From positions 70,150-123,461 of the forward strand of contig JBNGIQ010009260.1 of the NCBI GenBank assembly GCA_049999765.1: a stretch of DNA of 53,312 nt. The letters are read 5' to 3'. Origin of the DNA: Phaeoceros laevis. Lineage: Eukaryota > Anthocerotophyta > Anthocerotopsida > Notothyladales. The translations under genes were made by a program, and so were the position numbers. Positions 31,162 to 42,035 of the stretch are shown here, in pieces. The stretch's first letter is position 1. Every line of letters begins with the position of its first letter. The notes under the pieces were generated by a model. The model ran no database searches and was not told the DNA's origin. It saw only the letters and a program-made list of their open reading frames with translations.

Positions 31162-31783
31162 ATGGCTTCAAGGAGAAGTGGTCGCTTAGCTTCCACCGCT
31201 CAGCCGGTGGAACTGGACATTTCCGCCAGTGCCGCTGACAGTGTTGTACCTCCTACAAAGACCAAGCAGCAGTTGTCTTCCAATTCTGAAGCGGAGAAGG
31301 AGAACATGATCAACAAGGCCATTCCCGTAGCTAAGCGAACCGGGAGACCCCGCAAGCAGCAGGCTCTTCAGGAGGAGGTGGCTGCAGGCGGCCCTGCTCC
31401 TGTTACAGCGGCAGCTGAGGGTTTGGTTGTGGAGGTCAAAGCTACCAAAAAAGTTTCCAAGAAGAAGGTGGCCCTGGTGCTGCCGGAGGAAGGGGGAGCA
31501 GATGACGTGAATGAGAAGGGTGCTGTCTTGGCCAAGAAGGAGGCGAAAGGAGTGACCAAGGAGGAAGTGGACTCTGTCATTGAAGACCTCAAGAGCGTCG
31601 GAATCTCTCTGCAGTCCCGGCCAACTAGGTACGTACCATACAATGTTTGTAAGCCCTGCCTGCATTTATCCTAGAGACCCAGCCTAACCTGTGTGTGGTC
31701 TTTGTTTGTGTGGCTCAAGGAAAACCGCCGTCCGGGTCAATTACAAAGTTCTTAATGAAACAGGTGCGAGGGAGGCGATGTAG
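31162..31783 (+). CDS. Small AT-hook nuclear protein
   Basis: Two exons, 31162-31628 and 31720-31783, joined at AG|G in phase, give 176 residues. The start MASRRSGRLASTAQ is basic. AKRTGRPRKQQ near residue 60 is an AT-hook (GRP core flanked by basic residues) that binds the minor groove of AT-rich DNA. KKVSKKKVALVLPEE is a second basic patch. A helical stretch TKEEVDSVIEDLKSVGISLQ precedes RKTAVRVNYKVLNETGAREA at the C-terminus. It is not recognised as a named family and could be an architectural chromatin protein. The sequence up to 220 bases upstream is a copy of the end of the F-box-SKP1 duplication unit, so its upstream region is shared with the region before F-box-SKP1 copy 2. Confidence 0.7.
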
Positions 31784-32847
31784 GCAAATGCAGTAGAAGT
31801 GGGGACCACTAGCTCCATATTGTGTCTGAGTTCGCTCCTCGCGTTCTCTCATTCCACCTGTTTGCACTTTTTTCAAGTTGTGCTTCAGTTCCTTCTTTGC
31901 AATCATAGAGGTTGCAGTAGCCCCTCTTACCCTTCTTGATCTTGATAGGATTACGTATTCCTGCAATAGACTACTTTCTGTTGGTTTGTTGATAGACCTT
32001 GACTAGTCGGTCACCTGCGAACAAGAGGTCTTTTCAGTTTTCAATGGTCAACATGACCTGCTACCGTGTCTCGTCATGTAATGTATATCATTGGTTTGTA
32101 CTCTCTGGCTTTTCATCCTTATCATTTTTTCTTCATTCCAAACAGATAAACTGCATGTGCACTTTATCTGTGGGCTGTGGACTAGAGTTTTTTGAAGGCC
32201 TTCATCAAGAATCCAAGCCAGAACAAAGGTTGTTACTTCAACAATTTGCAGGTCTCATTTCCAGGACTAGCCCCAGCTTACTAGCTGCTCGATTGGCACA
32301 ACGACTCTCCCCAACCTCGAGAGGTCTAGGTTTCAACTTGAAGTTTTCCCATAACCTGACTGGTCAAAAAAAAACTGGAAAGCGCTTGGTAACCTAAAGT
32401 GCTCCCAAAGCATGATGCATGATGTTCGTTTTACTGACATGTGACCTATTTCAGCCCAACGATAGGAAAAGTCATGTCTTAGAAAGGATAGATGCTCGTA
32501 GCCCCCAGCCAGTGGAGGTCTACTAGGAATAGAGCTTAGTTGCGGCCTACGGCGAAACGTACGTACGTTTGCCACGTTTCTGTATGTTTCCATATGTTTG
32601 GACATTTTTAGCCGTCCGTTTCCAAAGGGGGCGGGGCGGATGAGCCCGGAGCAGGCCACCTCCCGGATCTTGGTTACTACAACGGACCAGCAGGTACCTA
32701 CGCTGCACCAGTTGCAAGTCGGCAAGTGAAATTTTGACTGCTCTCACCACCTCTGTGATCCAAAGCATTCATGCACATCGTTTATGCACGCGTGCCTAAT
32801 TAGTACACACCTATGCGGGCCTACACATCGATACCCGATGAAAGTTA
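31784..32847. other. No gene recognised; palindrome at 32555
   Basis: Open frames here are short and unsupported. A perfect 16-bp palindrome AAACGTACGTACGTTT lies at 32555-32570, followed by GTTTCTGTATGTTTCCATA and TCCGTTTCCAAAGGG. Similar text recurs near 43720-43790 and 52690-52730, so this may be the end of a dispersed foldback element. Confidence 0.5.
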
Positions 32848-35571
32848 ATGCCTGGCACAGCCCGTGCGGTGATGCTCTACTTTGAACAGCTGTTGTTGCG
32901 GAAAGGACAAGCCAACTTGACGATGAACTGTCTCTCCGACAATGACAGTTGGGAACTCTTCTGCCATGAAACGTTTGGAGGAGTGGATAAGCTACAGCAA
33001 TTTGCACCGGACTCCCTCCAAGTCCTTGTAAAGTTCTCGATTCGTAACACAGATACCCCTGCTAGACAAACAGCACTGAATGATTACAACTACTGCACAT
33101 GTATGTCTCGTGATTCCAAGAAACTTTGTGTTGTGCGTGACATGATTTCAAACTAGGTCAGAGCGGTGATGGGCGAATGCAAAGGCCTACCTCTGGCACT
33201 GAAAGTGAAACTTGAAGACGCCCAGTGTCTCAGCAAAAGTCATGAACAAGAGCTGTTTCAGCGCCTGCAGCTCAGCTATGATTCGCTGCCCAGGAGAGAT
33301 TGACCCTCGCCTTCAAGATTGCTTCCTCTACTTTGCAGCCTTCCCAGAGGACCAAGTCGTGGATGCTGACTATTTGCTGGATCTGTGGGCGGTTTGAAAC
33401 TGATTCCGGGACAGGGGATACGGAACCCGACGGATACAGCTTACTCGGCCTCCTCATTGGAAGGTCCCTCATTGATCTACGAACCCAAACCTGGTCAGAC
33501 AAGCGAAATTGTGTTGTTCTTAAGTGCCAGATCCATGATGTCCTTCGTGACCTCGCTCGGCATTTGCTGCAAGATGGCAACCCCCCTCCCAAGCGGGTGA
33601 GATGTTCACAGTAGTTAGTAGGACCGACTTCCTTCCTGGAGTGTGAAATCGTGACAATTCATGCATGCTTACTTAAACAGCTCGTGGACACATTGTGGCG
33701 ATGCAGGAGGCCCTCTACGACGCTGGTAGAAAGCTCTTGGAATTCCCTGCTGAATGGTCGACACACGAGCCTTCTCTGAGAGCAAGGATTCGGCAAGCAC
33801 TAAAACTTGAGAAGAAAAAGCAGCTTGTCGCCTCCCGACTCTCCCTCGTCAGCAACTCCATCAAAACGCTTCCGGACAAACTAAGGGCACCACAGTTACA
33901 GGTCCTTCTCCTGGCACACTTGTAACGAGCTGCTGACATTCTTATCGCCAGGTAGATATCCCTCTATCCTCTCCTTGGAACAGTTCCTTTTTTGTCACTT
34001 CTGTGGAACTCTTGAACTTGAGGTCCTTTTTTGTCACTTCTGTGGAACTCTTGAACAGGATGTCCTTTTTTGTCACTTCTGTGGAACTCTGGAACAATGT
34101 GGCCGCATGATGTGATCACTTATGCGGCCACATTGCTGCCGGTGGACTGTAATGGTTGTATACATAATGGGTCGTTACAGGTCTTCCCTTGAATCATGAA
34201 GGGCTTCATCATCTCTTACAACTTCGCAAAATGGCCTACAGGTTTTATCAAAGGCTTCAGCCAGCTCAGGGTTCTGGATCTGAGCCGCACCGGGATCGAA
34301 ACACTCCCAGCCAGTGTCGGGAATCTGTCCAGTTTGATGCACCTGGACCTCTCCTTCATTACACGGATGCGCAAACTACCTGCCACGCTCGTGAAGCTCA
34401 AAACCCTCGAGTTCGAATTCCTCAGCTTGCAAGGGTGTCTCAAATTAGACGTCCAGTGGCCCTTCTCCAAACTCAGGAGCCTCAAGTCCCTCAACCTGCG
34501 CGGTTGCACATCTTTCTCGGAATCACACAGTAAGCTTGCGCGTGCACGCGGGCAGTGTCAAAGTTCCTGCCACGGTCGAGGTGTCCAGAGTTCAGAGAAC
34601 GTTCAACATGTGGCTGTATCTAAGCTGTGTCTGTTGCGTAATTTTTTTTCAGGATCTGCCGGCCACCGCGGATCTCAGGTAGACCAACTGAAGGGCCTGG
34701 GCTCACTTGCAGGACTGAAGAACTTGTGGATAGGGTCCTCGGATCACCAAACCGTTCCTTCCAGCTTCTCGGCCTTGATTGACCTGCGCTTGCTCAGTCT
34801 CTACTTCTCCAAGCTCGTGGCGCTACCTTTGGAGCTCAGGGACGCTTTCCAGGCAAAGCTGGAAGTTCTGGAACTCAATAGCTGTGAACTTTGCGTTGCC
34901 TAGCCTGCCTCCATGGTTAGACTCCATGAAGAGGCTCCGCGTGCTTGATCTCCGGATGTGCGAGAGACTTGAAGCCTTGCCAAGTCTCCACACTCTACCC
35001 TTGCTGGAGAAACTGGACCTGAGCGTGTGCCGTCGTCTCAAGCAGCTTCCGGAAGGCCTCACATCCCGCGGCGCATTTCCTTCTCTCAAGGTGCCACCTC
35101 TACCTCCAGTGCGTGCTAGGAATTCAGACTAATCGAGAAGAACTCACCCGCAAATTTCATCCGGTCCGGTCGTTTGCGCAGGAACTGCTGCTGCAGGGCT
35201 GCTCTGTGTTGAAATCCTTCCCGGATGTGGAAGAAGGAGCGTTTCCGCGCCTGACAGACCTGGTTCTTGGTGACTGCGTAGCCCTGGTGGCTCTTCCCGT
35301 CTCGCTTCACATTCTCCCCAGCTTGTCCTTGCTGGATCTCAGCGGTTGCGTAAAAATAGGGAAAGACGAATGGGAAGACGGTCAGGTGGTCAGGTTATGT
35401 TGACGACGCTCCGGGAACTGCATCTCCGTCGAATGCACTGGACTCACATCCCAAGAGTTTAGCGGAGTTTCCTTCACCCAAAAAACTCGACTTGAAAGGT
35501 TGCCACGCTGAGGTTCCCAAGGAGCTCCTAGACTTGCGAAGTGCAGGCAGGCTCAACATCCTTGGTCGATG
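32848..35571 (+). pseudogene. NB-LRR immune receptor pseudogene, lacking P-loop
   Basis: Plus-strand pieces in shifting frames follow NB-ARC order: SDNDSWELFCHETFGG (RNBS-D side), then GECKGLPLAL, LSYDSLP, DCFLYFAAFPEDQVVDADYL, QIHDVLRDLARHLL. Leucine-rich repeats follow (LRVLDLSRTGIETLPASVGN, LKSLNLRGCTSF, LRVLDLRMCERLEALPSLHT, KLDLSVCRRLKQLPEG, LSLLDLSGC, PKELLDLRSAGRLNIL). At least four frameshifts or unspliced breaks separate them. The N-terminal TIR/CC domain and the kinase-1a P-loop are missing upstream. Some breaks may be introns: ACAG at 33680 and 34180 and TTCAG at 34654 look like acceptors. It cannot encode a working receptor as it stands. Confidence 0.8.
33984..34135. repeat. 45-bp triplicate and 14-bp-arm hairpin
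   Basis: CCTTTTTTGTCACTTCTGTG occurs three times at 33984-34096. Immediately after, CAATGTGGCCGCAT (34095-34108) is the exact reverse complement of ATGCGGCCACATTG (34122-34135), with a loop that itself contains GTGATCAC. Both interrupt the NB-LRR relic. Confidence 0.85.
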
Positions 35572-35591
35572 ACACCTCCATGTATGGATTT

Positions 35592-35749
35592 TCTCTTCTT
35601 ATTTGCGAGTGCGAGTTTCTTCGCATTTGCGAAGTGCGAGTTTCTTCATGTCATGTTTGCGAGTGCGAGTTTCTTCATGTTTGCGAGTGCGAGTTTCTTC
35701 ACATTTGCGATTGAGAGTTTCTTCTTATTTGCGAGTGCGAGTTTCTATA
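35592..35749. repeat. 24-bp tandem repeat, about 6 copies
   Basis: Units of TTTGCGAGTGCGAGTTTCTT with a 4-base variable end. The open frame through it (FASASFF repeated) is repeat-encoded and not a gene. Confidence 0.85.
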
Positions 35750-36235
35750 CGCTTATGGGAAAAAGCACTGCTCCAGCCCTAGCACGAACTCCTCGCAAAT
35801 ATGAGGCAGGAGGGGGCAGTCACAGGGGGGCAGTCACAAGTGGACCGTCCAGCAATGGACGATTAACCCCTCAACCCATCTTTGAAGCAAAAACAAAACC
35901 AAAGCAAGAAACGCATAGGCTGCAATAGGACAAGCAGATCCCCCCACATGCAGGCTTCGCCTTCATTTGGAGCCAGAGAGGTGGCGCATAGAGAACTCCT
36001 ACCTGTAGGCAGAATTCGAAGCCATTATCGATAACACAGCTTTGGTTAAAACTGGACTTCTAGGAGTCCAATGGAATTCCAATAGAAACAAGAAAGTCTT
36101 TTTGAAGAGGTGTTTGTTTAACATTCAAGCAAAGTCAAATAGTAGGCTTCCTTTGCCTTACAATACTAATAGTTAATGCTGTAAGTGCAATAAATACACA
36201 ACAATTTTTGTATAAGAATATTAATTCATTTCGTT

Positions 36236-36276
36236 CTCTACAATGTACATTATCCAGGATAATGTACATTGTAGAG
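36236..36276. repeat. 41-bp near-perfect palindrome
   Basis: CTCTACAATGTACATTATCC (36236-36255) is followed by one A and then its exact reverse complement GGATAATGTACATTGTAGAG (36257-36276). Confidence 0.95.
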
Positions 36277-36360
36277 TAGGGGTGTTGGGTTTACATGTAA
36301 GCGGGCTCACGTGTAAGTAAAATGTACATGTAAAGCGCTCAAGTTATATTTCATGCATTC

Positions 36361-36461
36361 GTAATTACATTCTGGCCATGTAATTACATTCTTGATATGT
36401 AATTACATTCATCTCATATAATTACTTTTTTAATTTGTAATTACATTTCAGGTATGTAAAT
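36361..36461. repeat. Array of GTAATTAC palindromes, exact 19-bp period
   Basis: GTAATTACATT(C) starts at 36361, 36380, 36399, 36418 (first base A) and 36437, with a partial GTAA at 36456. Within each 19-bp unit about 12 bases are conserved and 7 vary. GTAATTAC is self-complementary. Confidence 0.9.
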
Positions 36462-37098
36462 CGTTACACAAAAAAGGGAAAGTTACTAACTAGGGTAGGG
36501 TTCACGTTCAAAGTTGCAAGTTATGGCACGTTTCTTGTTAATAGAGTTTCTTGCTTAGTTTTGCATGAATGAGGAGGCAGCATGGAGACAGCCTGCACGA
36601 GCTTGTGGTTTTTTGGAGATTCAAGCTCGTAGCCATGCCTAAAGTAAGACTTTCTATGGATATTTGTGATCCTCATGAGAAGGCGCATCCAGCCGGTCCA
36701 AGAACGTCCTTATCGCATCTCTGTGCTGCACACAAACAAGCAAATAATATGAGCATGTTTGAGTAATATTGGACAACTTTACATATGCTTTACATATGTT
36801 TTATAGGTTTTACATTTTACAATGTAATTTTGCTGGTTTATCTAGCTCGGTGTTGCCAGCTGCTGGCATGCCGGCGCTGTGGTTGGGAAGAATTGGCGGA
36901 GGCCTCCCGGAGTGCGGTTCTAACCTGCCAGTGGCAGCCCTAGAAGGACGAGGTTCGTGAGCGGAGCTTGAGCTCCGCCTATTTGCGCAATGGTGTCCTG
37001 GAGAACTCTGTGTCGGTCTCCGGCTTCGCACAGGTTGAATCCTGCGCTCGAGCAGTACTACGCGTAGGAGACGGAGGAATTCTACACCAATCTTGCCA

Positions 37099-37251
37099 AT
37101 GGACCAGTTGGACAACCTGTTTGTCTCGATGGGGCCCGAGACTGTGCGTGTGGAGTGTCTGGAGCTCGCCATCTCCTTCCTTCGGACCACGCACTCGGAA
37201 GTGCATGTGCTCCTTGACAAGCTCAAGCACTATGCGCCCGTGCACTCCAAG
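37099..37251 (+). CDS. Possible exon, unidentified protein
   Basis: Plus-strand frame of 51 codons from ATG at 37099: MDQLDNLFVSMGPETVRVEC, then LELAISFLRTTHSEVHVLLD and KLKHYAPVHSK, ending exactly at an AAG|GTATGC donor. It is helical and conserved-looking in character but was not matched to a family. No second exon was found before the CA/GT microsatellites at 37377. Confidence 0.3.
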
Positions 37252-37376
37252 GTATGCCATGGCTTCTCAGTTTTCACGCTGCTTTTGGAAATGGATTGCT
37301 ACTCCCTTGACGTGTTTGGGTTCGGTCCTTGTTTGTCACCGGCAGCCAAGGCTGGAATGCAAGGCTTTACACATAT

Positions 37377-37534
37377 CGTGTGTGTGTGTGTGTAACCCAC
37401 CTTCCAACCCGGTGTGCTTTTTTGGTTCATTCCTGTACAGGTGTCTCGCGGTGTGCAGCCCTGTACGGGAGAGCACACCACAACACACGGGAAAAGATTC
37501 AGCACAGGTGTGTGTGTGTGTACGTATTTGAGGA
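37377..37534. repeat. GT microsatellites; second copy joined to ACGTATTTGAGGAGG
   Basis: (GT)n at 37377-37394 and 37509-37521. The second is followed by ACGTATTTGAGGAGG, and the same combination, (GT)n then ACGTATTTGAGGAGG, occurs at 41183-41213, so it brackets the Penelope-like element body. GAGGAGGTAAGTAGTG is tandemly doubled at 37528-37561. Confidence 0.85.
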
Positions 37535-37573
37535 GGTAAGTAGTGGAGGAGGTAAGTAGTGGAGTCCAGAGTT

Positions 37574-40500
37574 TTACCGTTTAGTCCGGGCAGCACTTTT
37601 GTATTGTGGTAGCAAAGCTATGATGTCCTCTTGTTTGGACCTTGCTCCAGGGAATGTACCCTTACTCAGGAAGTTTCTGATTAGCCCCAAGAGTCGGGTC
37701 TGCTGAAACCCATTGTTCTCAAAAGCTTTGACCAGTAGCATGATCTCATGTACAATGTTGTCCACATCACTGCAAATATGTAGCAACGGGAACACTTGCG
37801 ATAAGATCACCTTATACGCTTGTGAGATTGCCCGAGTGTATAAATTGCGCAATTGGGAATGGTAAATCCCTGCGCTTATCATACTTTGTAAAAGTATACG
37901 TACATCCGCTATAGAGATAAAAAATGAGCCTCTGTACCCACGGTCTGACCATGCTGGTTGGTTTTGAACCCTTGTACTTCCGGCTCGATGTTTACCACAT
38001 GCAATGGGTAGATCCAGAAAGGGTTGCTATCCAGCCTTGGTTCGCTTGGGTTGAGGAACTGTGTTGGAATGTTAGAATTCATCCAACATATATCGTCCAT
38101 GTATCTCCTAGCATGTTTAAACAATGGCATAAGGTCAGTACGTCCCAACTTGGGAAGCCTGAGAATGAATGCAGACTCGTACTGAAAGAAATAGAGGTTA
38201 CACCAAGCAGGGGAGCAGGAGAAACCCATGGGGATACCAAGCTGTTGTCTCCAAACTTTATTCCCTAGTTGTACGTAGCAGTTTCGCATGAGCCAGAGGT
38301 GTAGTGTAGTCAACCTCTCTTGTGTAAGCTCAATGTATACATCTGAGTGGTAGCCTGGGTACTTGCCTGCCCAACGTGCATTGGTGAAGGCTGTACGGCT
38401 TTCCTCATATTTGATGTACAACTGCTGTGGGAATCTGTGCCCTTTGTTCGCCTGCCTGTATGCTGTCTTGATGCATGCTGTGATTGCATCTGCCACGGAG
38501 TCTGTCCCGTCCGTTGGTATAGCCTCATAGCAACGTGCTATGTCGGCTACATAAATGTCAAACAACTGGTCAGGCAGGTTTAAAGCTATGTCAAGTGTGG
38601 AATCGGTTATCCAGAACAGGGAAGTTTTCACATTCTGGAACCTTTCGAACACTTCCTGCTTTTCTGCACACCATTCTTTGAGCAACGGAATGACAGCATT
38701 TGTGGCTGCAGTAAGCAACTCCGCAATTACAGAAAACACACAGTCGTGGGCATTAGTAAGCCATCTGTATTTCTTACGATGCTGCTTGTAGGTTGCCATC
38801 ATGTATGGCAAACCTGCATCAGGATCGTTGTTCACCTCAGGTAGCAGATCTGCAATTTCTGCTTGGCATTGTTCCAAGACTTCATGTGGTGTCCTTTGGA
38901 CTGGTAAAAAGTCATCACTGGACAACTGGTCTCTGTAAGGCCTCATTCCGAATCATTGTAATGCAAAGAAAGCAGGGAGTATTAGCTGCCTTGTCTAAAC
39001 CGGCAATGTACAAGTGCTTGTGAAGCCAGGCAATTTCATCTTTTACCTCGTGTATGTCCAGGATGTACGGCTGATGCGTTTGTCTATTTTTCCTTGTCTT
39101 GGCTGCTGTCTTGAGGATTTTCCAGGCCAGTTCTGATACGACTTCGGCAGCCTGCATCCACATCTGTTCAGTCAGCACATGTCCAAGTCGTTTGAGCAAT
39201 GTAACCAGATCCTGGAAAGCATTACAGATGGCATCTACGGCATCCTGAATAGCAGAGGGACGTAGAGGGATGTGGTTTAGGCCTTTCTTCAAGGCATCCC
39301 GTAAGCCCTTGTGCCTGACGATAGAACAGTCCATCGTCCTGACATGCATTCCTGCCAGTTTGGAGTCTTCTGGGTTCTTGGGCGCTGTCTCGGTATCCAG
39401 GAAATTGCTAAACCTCTTGGTACATACATTCACATTCAAACAGACATGTTGGGTGGTCAATTTCGAAGTTAGTAAAGACATCTTTTGGTTTGTATAAAAC
39501 CTTCGAGATGCTTTCAAGATACTTCCAGCCAAAGGTAACATTGCAAATCTCATCTCTGATCTCAGGCCACTCCTGACAAGCTTCCATGAAAAGATCACGA
39601 ATTGACAGCTATTCTAGGGCCCGATTAACATACAAAATGCGGACAAATCCACTACAATCAAAATTTCGGGCAGAACGCAAGGAAATTCTGCCTACAGCAT
39701 CGTACTCCAGAACCCGGTCTAGATCTGGGTCCTCCTCAACTGCACAAGCATTTCGAGCAACATCATTCAGACAAGCCTGAACCTTCTACCAATCTAGAGC
39801 CAGGTTTCGTCCTCCAAATTCAGGATCGTATCTTGCTTCTGTTCGGTGGGATGCAGCAGTGATGCCAGAATCCACTGTGGCCGTCCCGTTACTCCAGAAT
39901 TGCTTGCACTGGTCGAGGGCAGTCCAGAAGGAGTGCGTGGTACTGGTGGTGGCCTTCGGGCGAAGAAATTCTTGCCAGAACCCCGACCAGAGCCTCGGTA
40001 GGCAGGCACCGAGCTCTTCCCACGTCCCCTGTGCCCAAACGTGCGAATGCTGTCCGAGCCCGCTTTTTCCTTCATCTTCTTGAAGCTAGGCTTCCGTGCA
40101 TTAGCCATTTTTCGTTCCTCCTTCAGGCATTCCTCGGTGAACTCTGCAAGGTTTGAGGAGCTTCTCGATATATCGAGGTCCTGCTGCATCACCGTACTCA
40201 GCCAGTAGGGTTTGGCTAGGATTCTTTGCCAGCTCTTTCCCAGCAATGATCATCATCTCCCTGATGTGCAAGAAAGTGACCTGCGCTTTGATCATTTCCC
40301 TGGTCGAGCTGTGGGTGAGCCATACAAGAAATGCAATCCACTTGCCTTGAAGTGTGGCAACGTCTGGGAAGAATAAATCCAGATTGTTGGCCATGTAATA
40401 CACAGCATGATCCCACCAGAGAATGCTAGCATTACAGGGTTTCTTCTTGCACACCGGGATGCCAACTTCCGAGCAGATGCATTTGCAAAACGGCCTGTTC

Positions 40501-41405
40501 CAGTTCCATAGCAAGTTGTTGTGCTTGGCTGGAGGCTGTTTGCGCAAGTAGCCTGTCTGCATGTTGGTTTTGCAGCGCACGCACATGGTGCGGTGATAGG
40601 GGCAGTCCACATCAAAGATGCATACGTCGAGGCTGTCTGCCACCATTGTGGCGCTGATCAAGGAAATGTCACCTGCTAGAGCCCTGGCCCGGCACTCTTC
40701 CATCTCTGCTTCAGTTAGGTTCCCAAGCACTTGCCAAGAATAGATGTTCAAAGGTGCCAAAAGATTCACATTACAGGCGACCCATACTCGGTGCTCCCAC
40801 TTACCAAGCTGTGCCTCCAATTCCCGAGATGGAGTGGTTGGTACAGTGCATTGTTCCCGCATCGCTCCCTGATCATCCTTCGAGCTCTTGGTGGTCTCAA
40901 GGATCCTCTTGGTTTCCTCAGCTGTGCGCATTCGCTTGCTCAAGAGTGGGTGTGCAAACTCTCCATCTTCCTTGTAGCATGGAGCAGGATCTGTGCTGTA
41001 CACGGTCAGTCCTAGGGCTTTTGCAATCTCATCACGCACAGTTTCTGACTCCTCCACAGCTATCTCATCGCTCACAAGAATCTCAGGTAACAGCTGCTGT
41101 ACTCTCTTGAGTTTTTCCAAACCAGACGGCAAGTCATTGTGGCAAGCATTGGCAAGTTTCAGCCAGTCGTCCATCAAGGGGGGTGTGTGTGTGTGTGTAC
41201 GTATTTGAGGAGGCTTGTTGCCGTCCGACGTCTGGTTCTCAACTGCAGCTATGTCCAGCTGGATGACCAGCTCATGGAATTCTGCATCTATGATGGATGC
41301 AATTACTGCTTGAACCGCCGGTGATGGGACGACACCGCCTTCAAAGCCAGGGTACCCGATGGCAATGAGGTCTTCATGCCAGGTAGCCTCATCCTGCCAG
41401 CACAT
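37574..41405 (-). mobile_element. Penelope-like retroelement, no GIY-YIG seen, decayed
   Basis: Minus-strand fragments in order: a 434-codon ORF (41405-40101) with Cys pairs CPYHRTMCVRC and FCKCICSEVGIPVC; a Lys/Arg/Gly/Ser-rich ORF (40246-39794); an RT N-terminal part (39598-38915) with GLRDALKKGLNHIPLRPSAI and LHKHLYIAGLDKAANTPCF; the RT core (38946-37909) with LPYMMATYKQHRKKYRW, motif A YVADIARCYEAIP, motif B GIPMGFSCSPAWCNLYFF and motif C RRYMDDICW; and a thumb-like end (37882-37574) with ISAGIYHSQLRNLYTRAISQ. This order and motif set is that of Penelope-like elements. No GIY-YIG endonuclease is seen before or after, as in the endonuclease-deficient Athena/Coprina types. Frameshifts and several in-frame TAGs show it is inactive. 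Confidence 0.8.
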
Positions 41406-42035
41406 GTTGTCGATGTGTTAGTTTAGCCATTCATGCAGCAAGCAGGAGAGCGACCAAGCAGTCCTCAAGTGATACATAGTGTGTGTTCAATACATACAGC
41501 CACAATGCCAAAGACATCGTTCTGTTCATTGCCTCGGAAGAGGACTTGACAGCATGATTTATGGCTTGGCAGGACTTTGTAAAAAGCTTTGTATCGAGAG
41601 GGACATTGGCATTTTCCAAGCACAAGCAGCCAAACGACTTGTCAGGAATGCCACTCGCCAGAGTGAGGCAGCAAGAGAGATTTATCACATAACGACTTCA
41701 AAGCTTTAGAGGATCAACTTTTCAAGATTTTTGCAACTGCCTGTTCAGCTACTGTACAACTGTCCAGCAGTTGTGAAACTGTTCAGCAGCTGTACCGCTG
41801 CCTAGCTGGTGTATGGCAGGTTAATCAGCTGTTCGATTGCCCAGCTACCACCTTGATGGGGGATGCCATGCTGTCTGATGCAAGCCCGGTGGCAGGTGGG
41901 GGTCAGGCACGAATCTTTCTTGGTGGGCTACCTGGCAAGACGGTGGTCTGAGCTCTGGGGGTCAACACCGTTCTTTTAGCTGTGGTAGGCTGCACCCGTG
42001 CACGTGACACCATGGGAACCTGCTCTGCTTCACTG
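41406..42035. other. Sequence upstream of the Penelope-like ORFs
   Basis: On the minus strand, 41688-41431 reads open for 85 codons (SFGCLCLENANVPLDTKLF and onward), and further interrupted text lies up to 41990. It may be the 5' part of the Penelope-like element, but no motif supports that. Confidence 0.35.

Noticed and set aside
36361-36461. Regular repeat array as a CRISPR
   Set aside because: This is a plant nuclear sequence, the spacers are only 7 bases and the repeats are 12 bases.
36968-37531. 187-codon plus-strand ORF
   Set aside because: It overlaps the better supported short exon in another frame and reads into GT microsatellites and Cys/Ser-rich low-complexity text.
39400-39800. 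Alternative genetic code with TAG as Gln
   Set aside because: Intact host genes in the window, such as argininosuccinate synthase and the kinase, end in TAG, so the code is standard.
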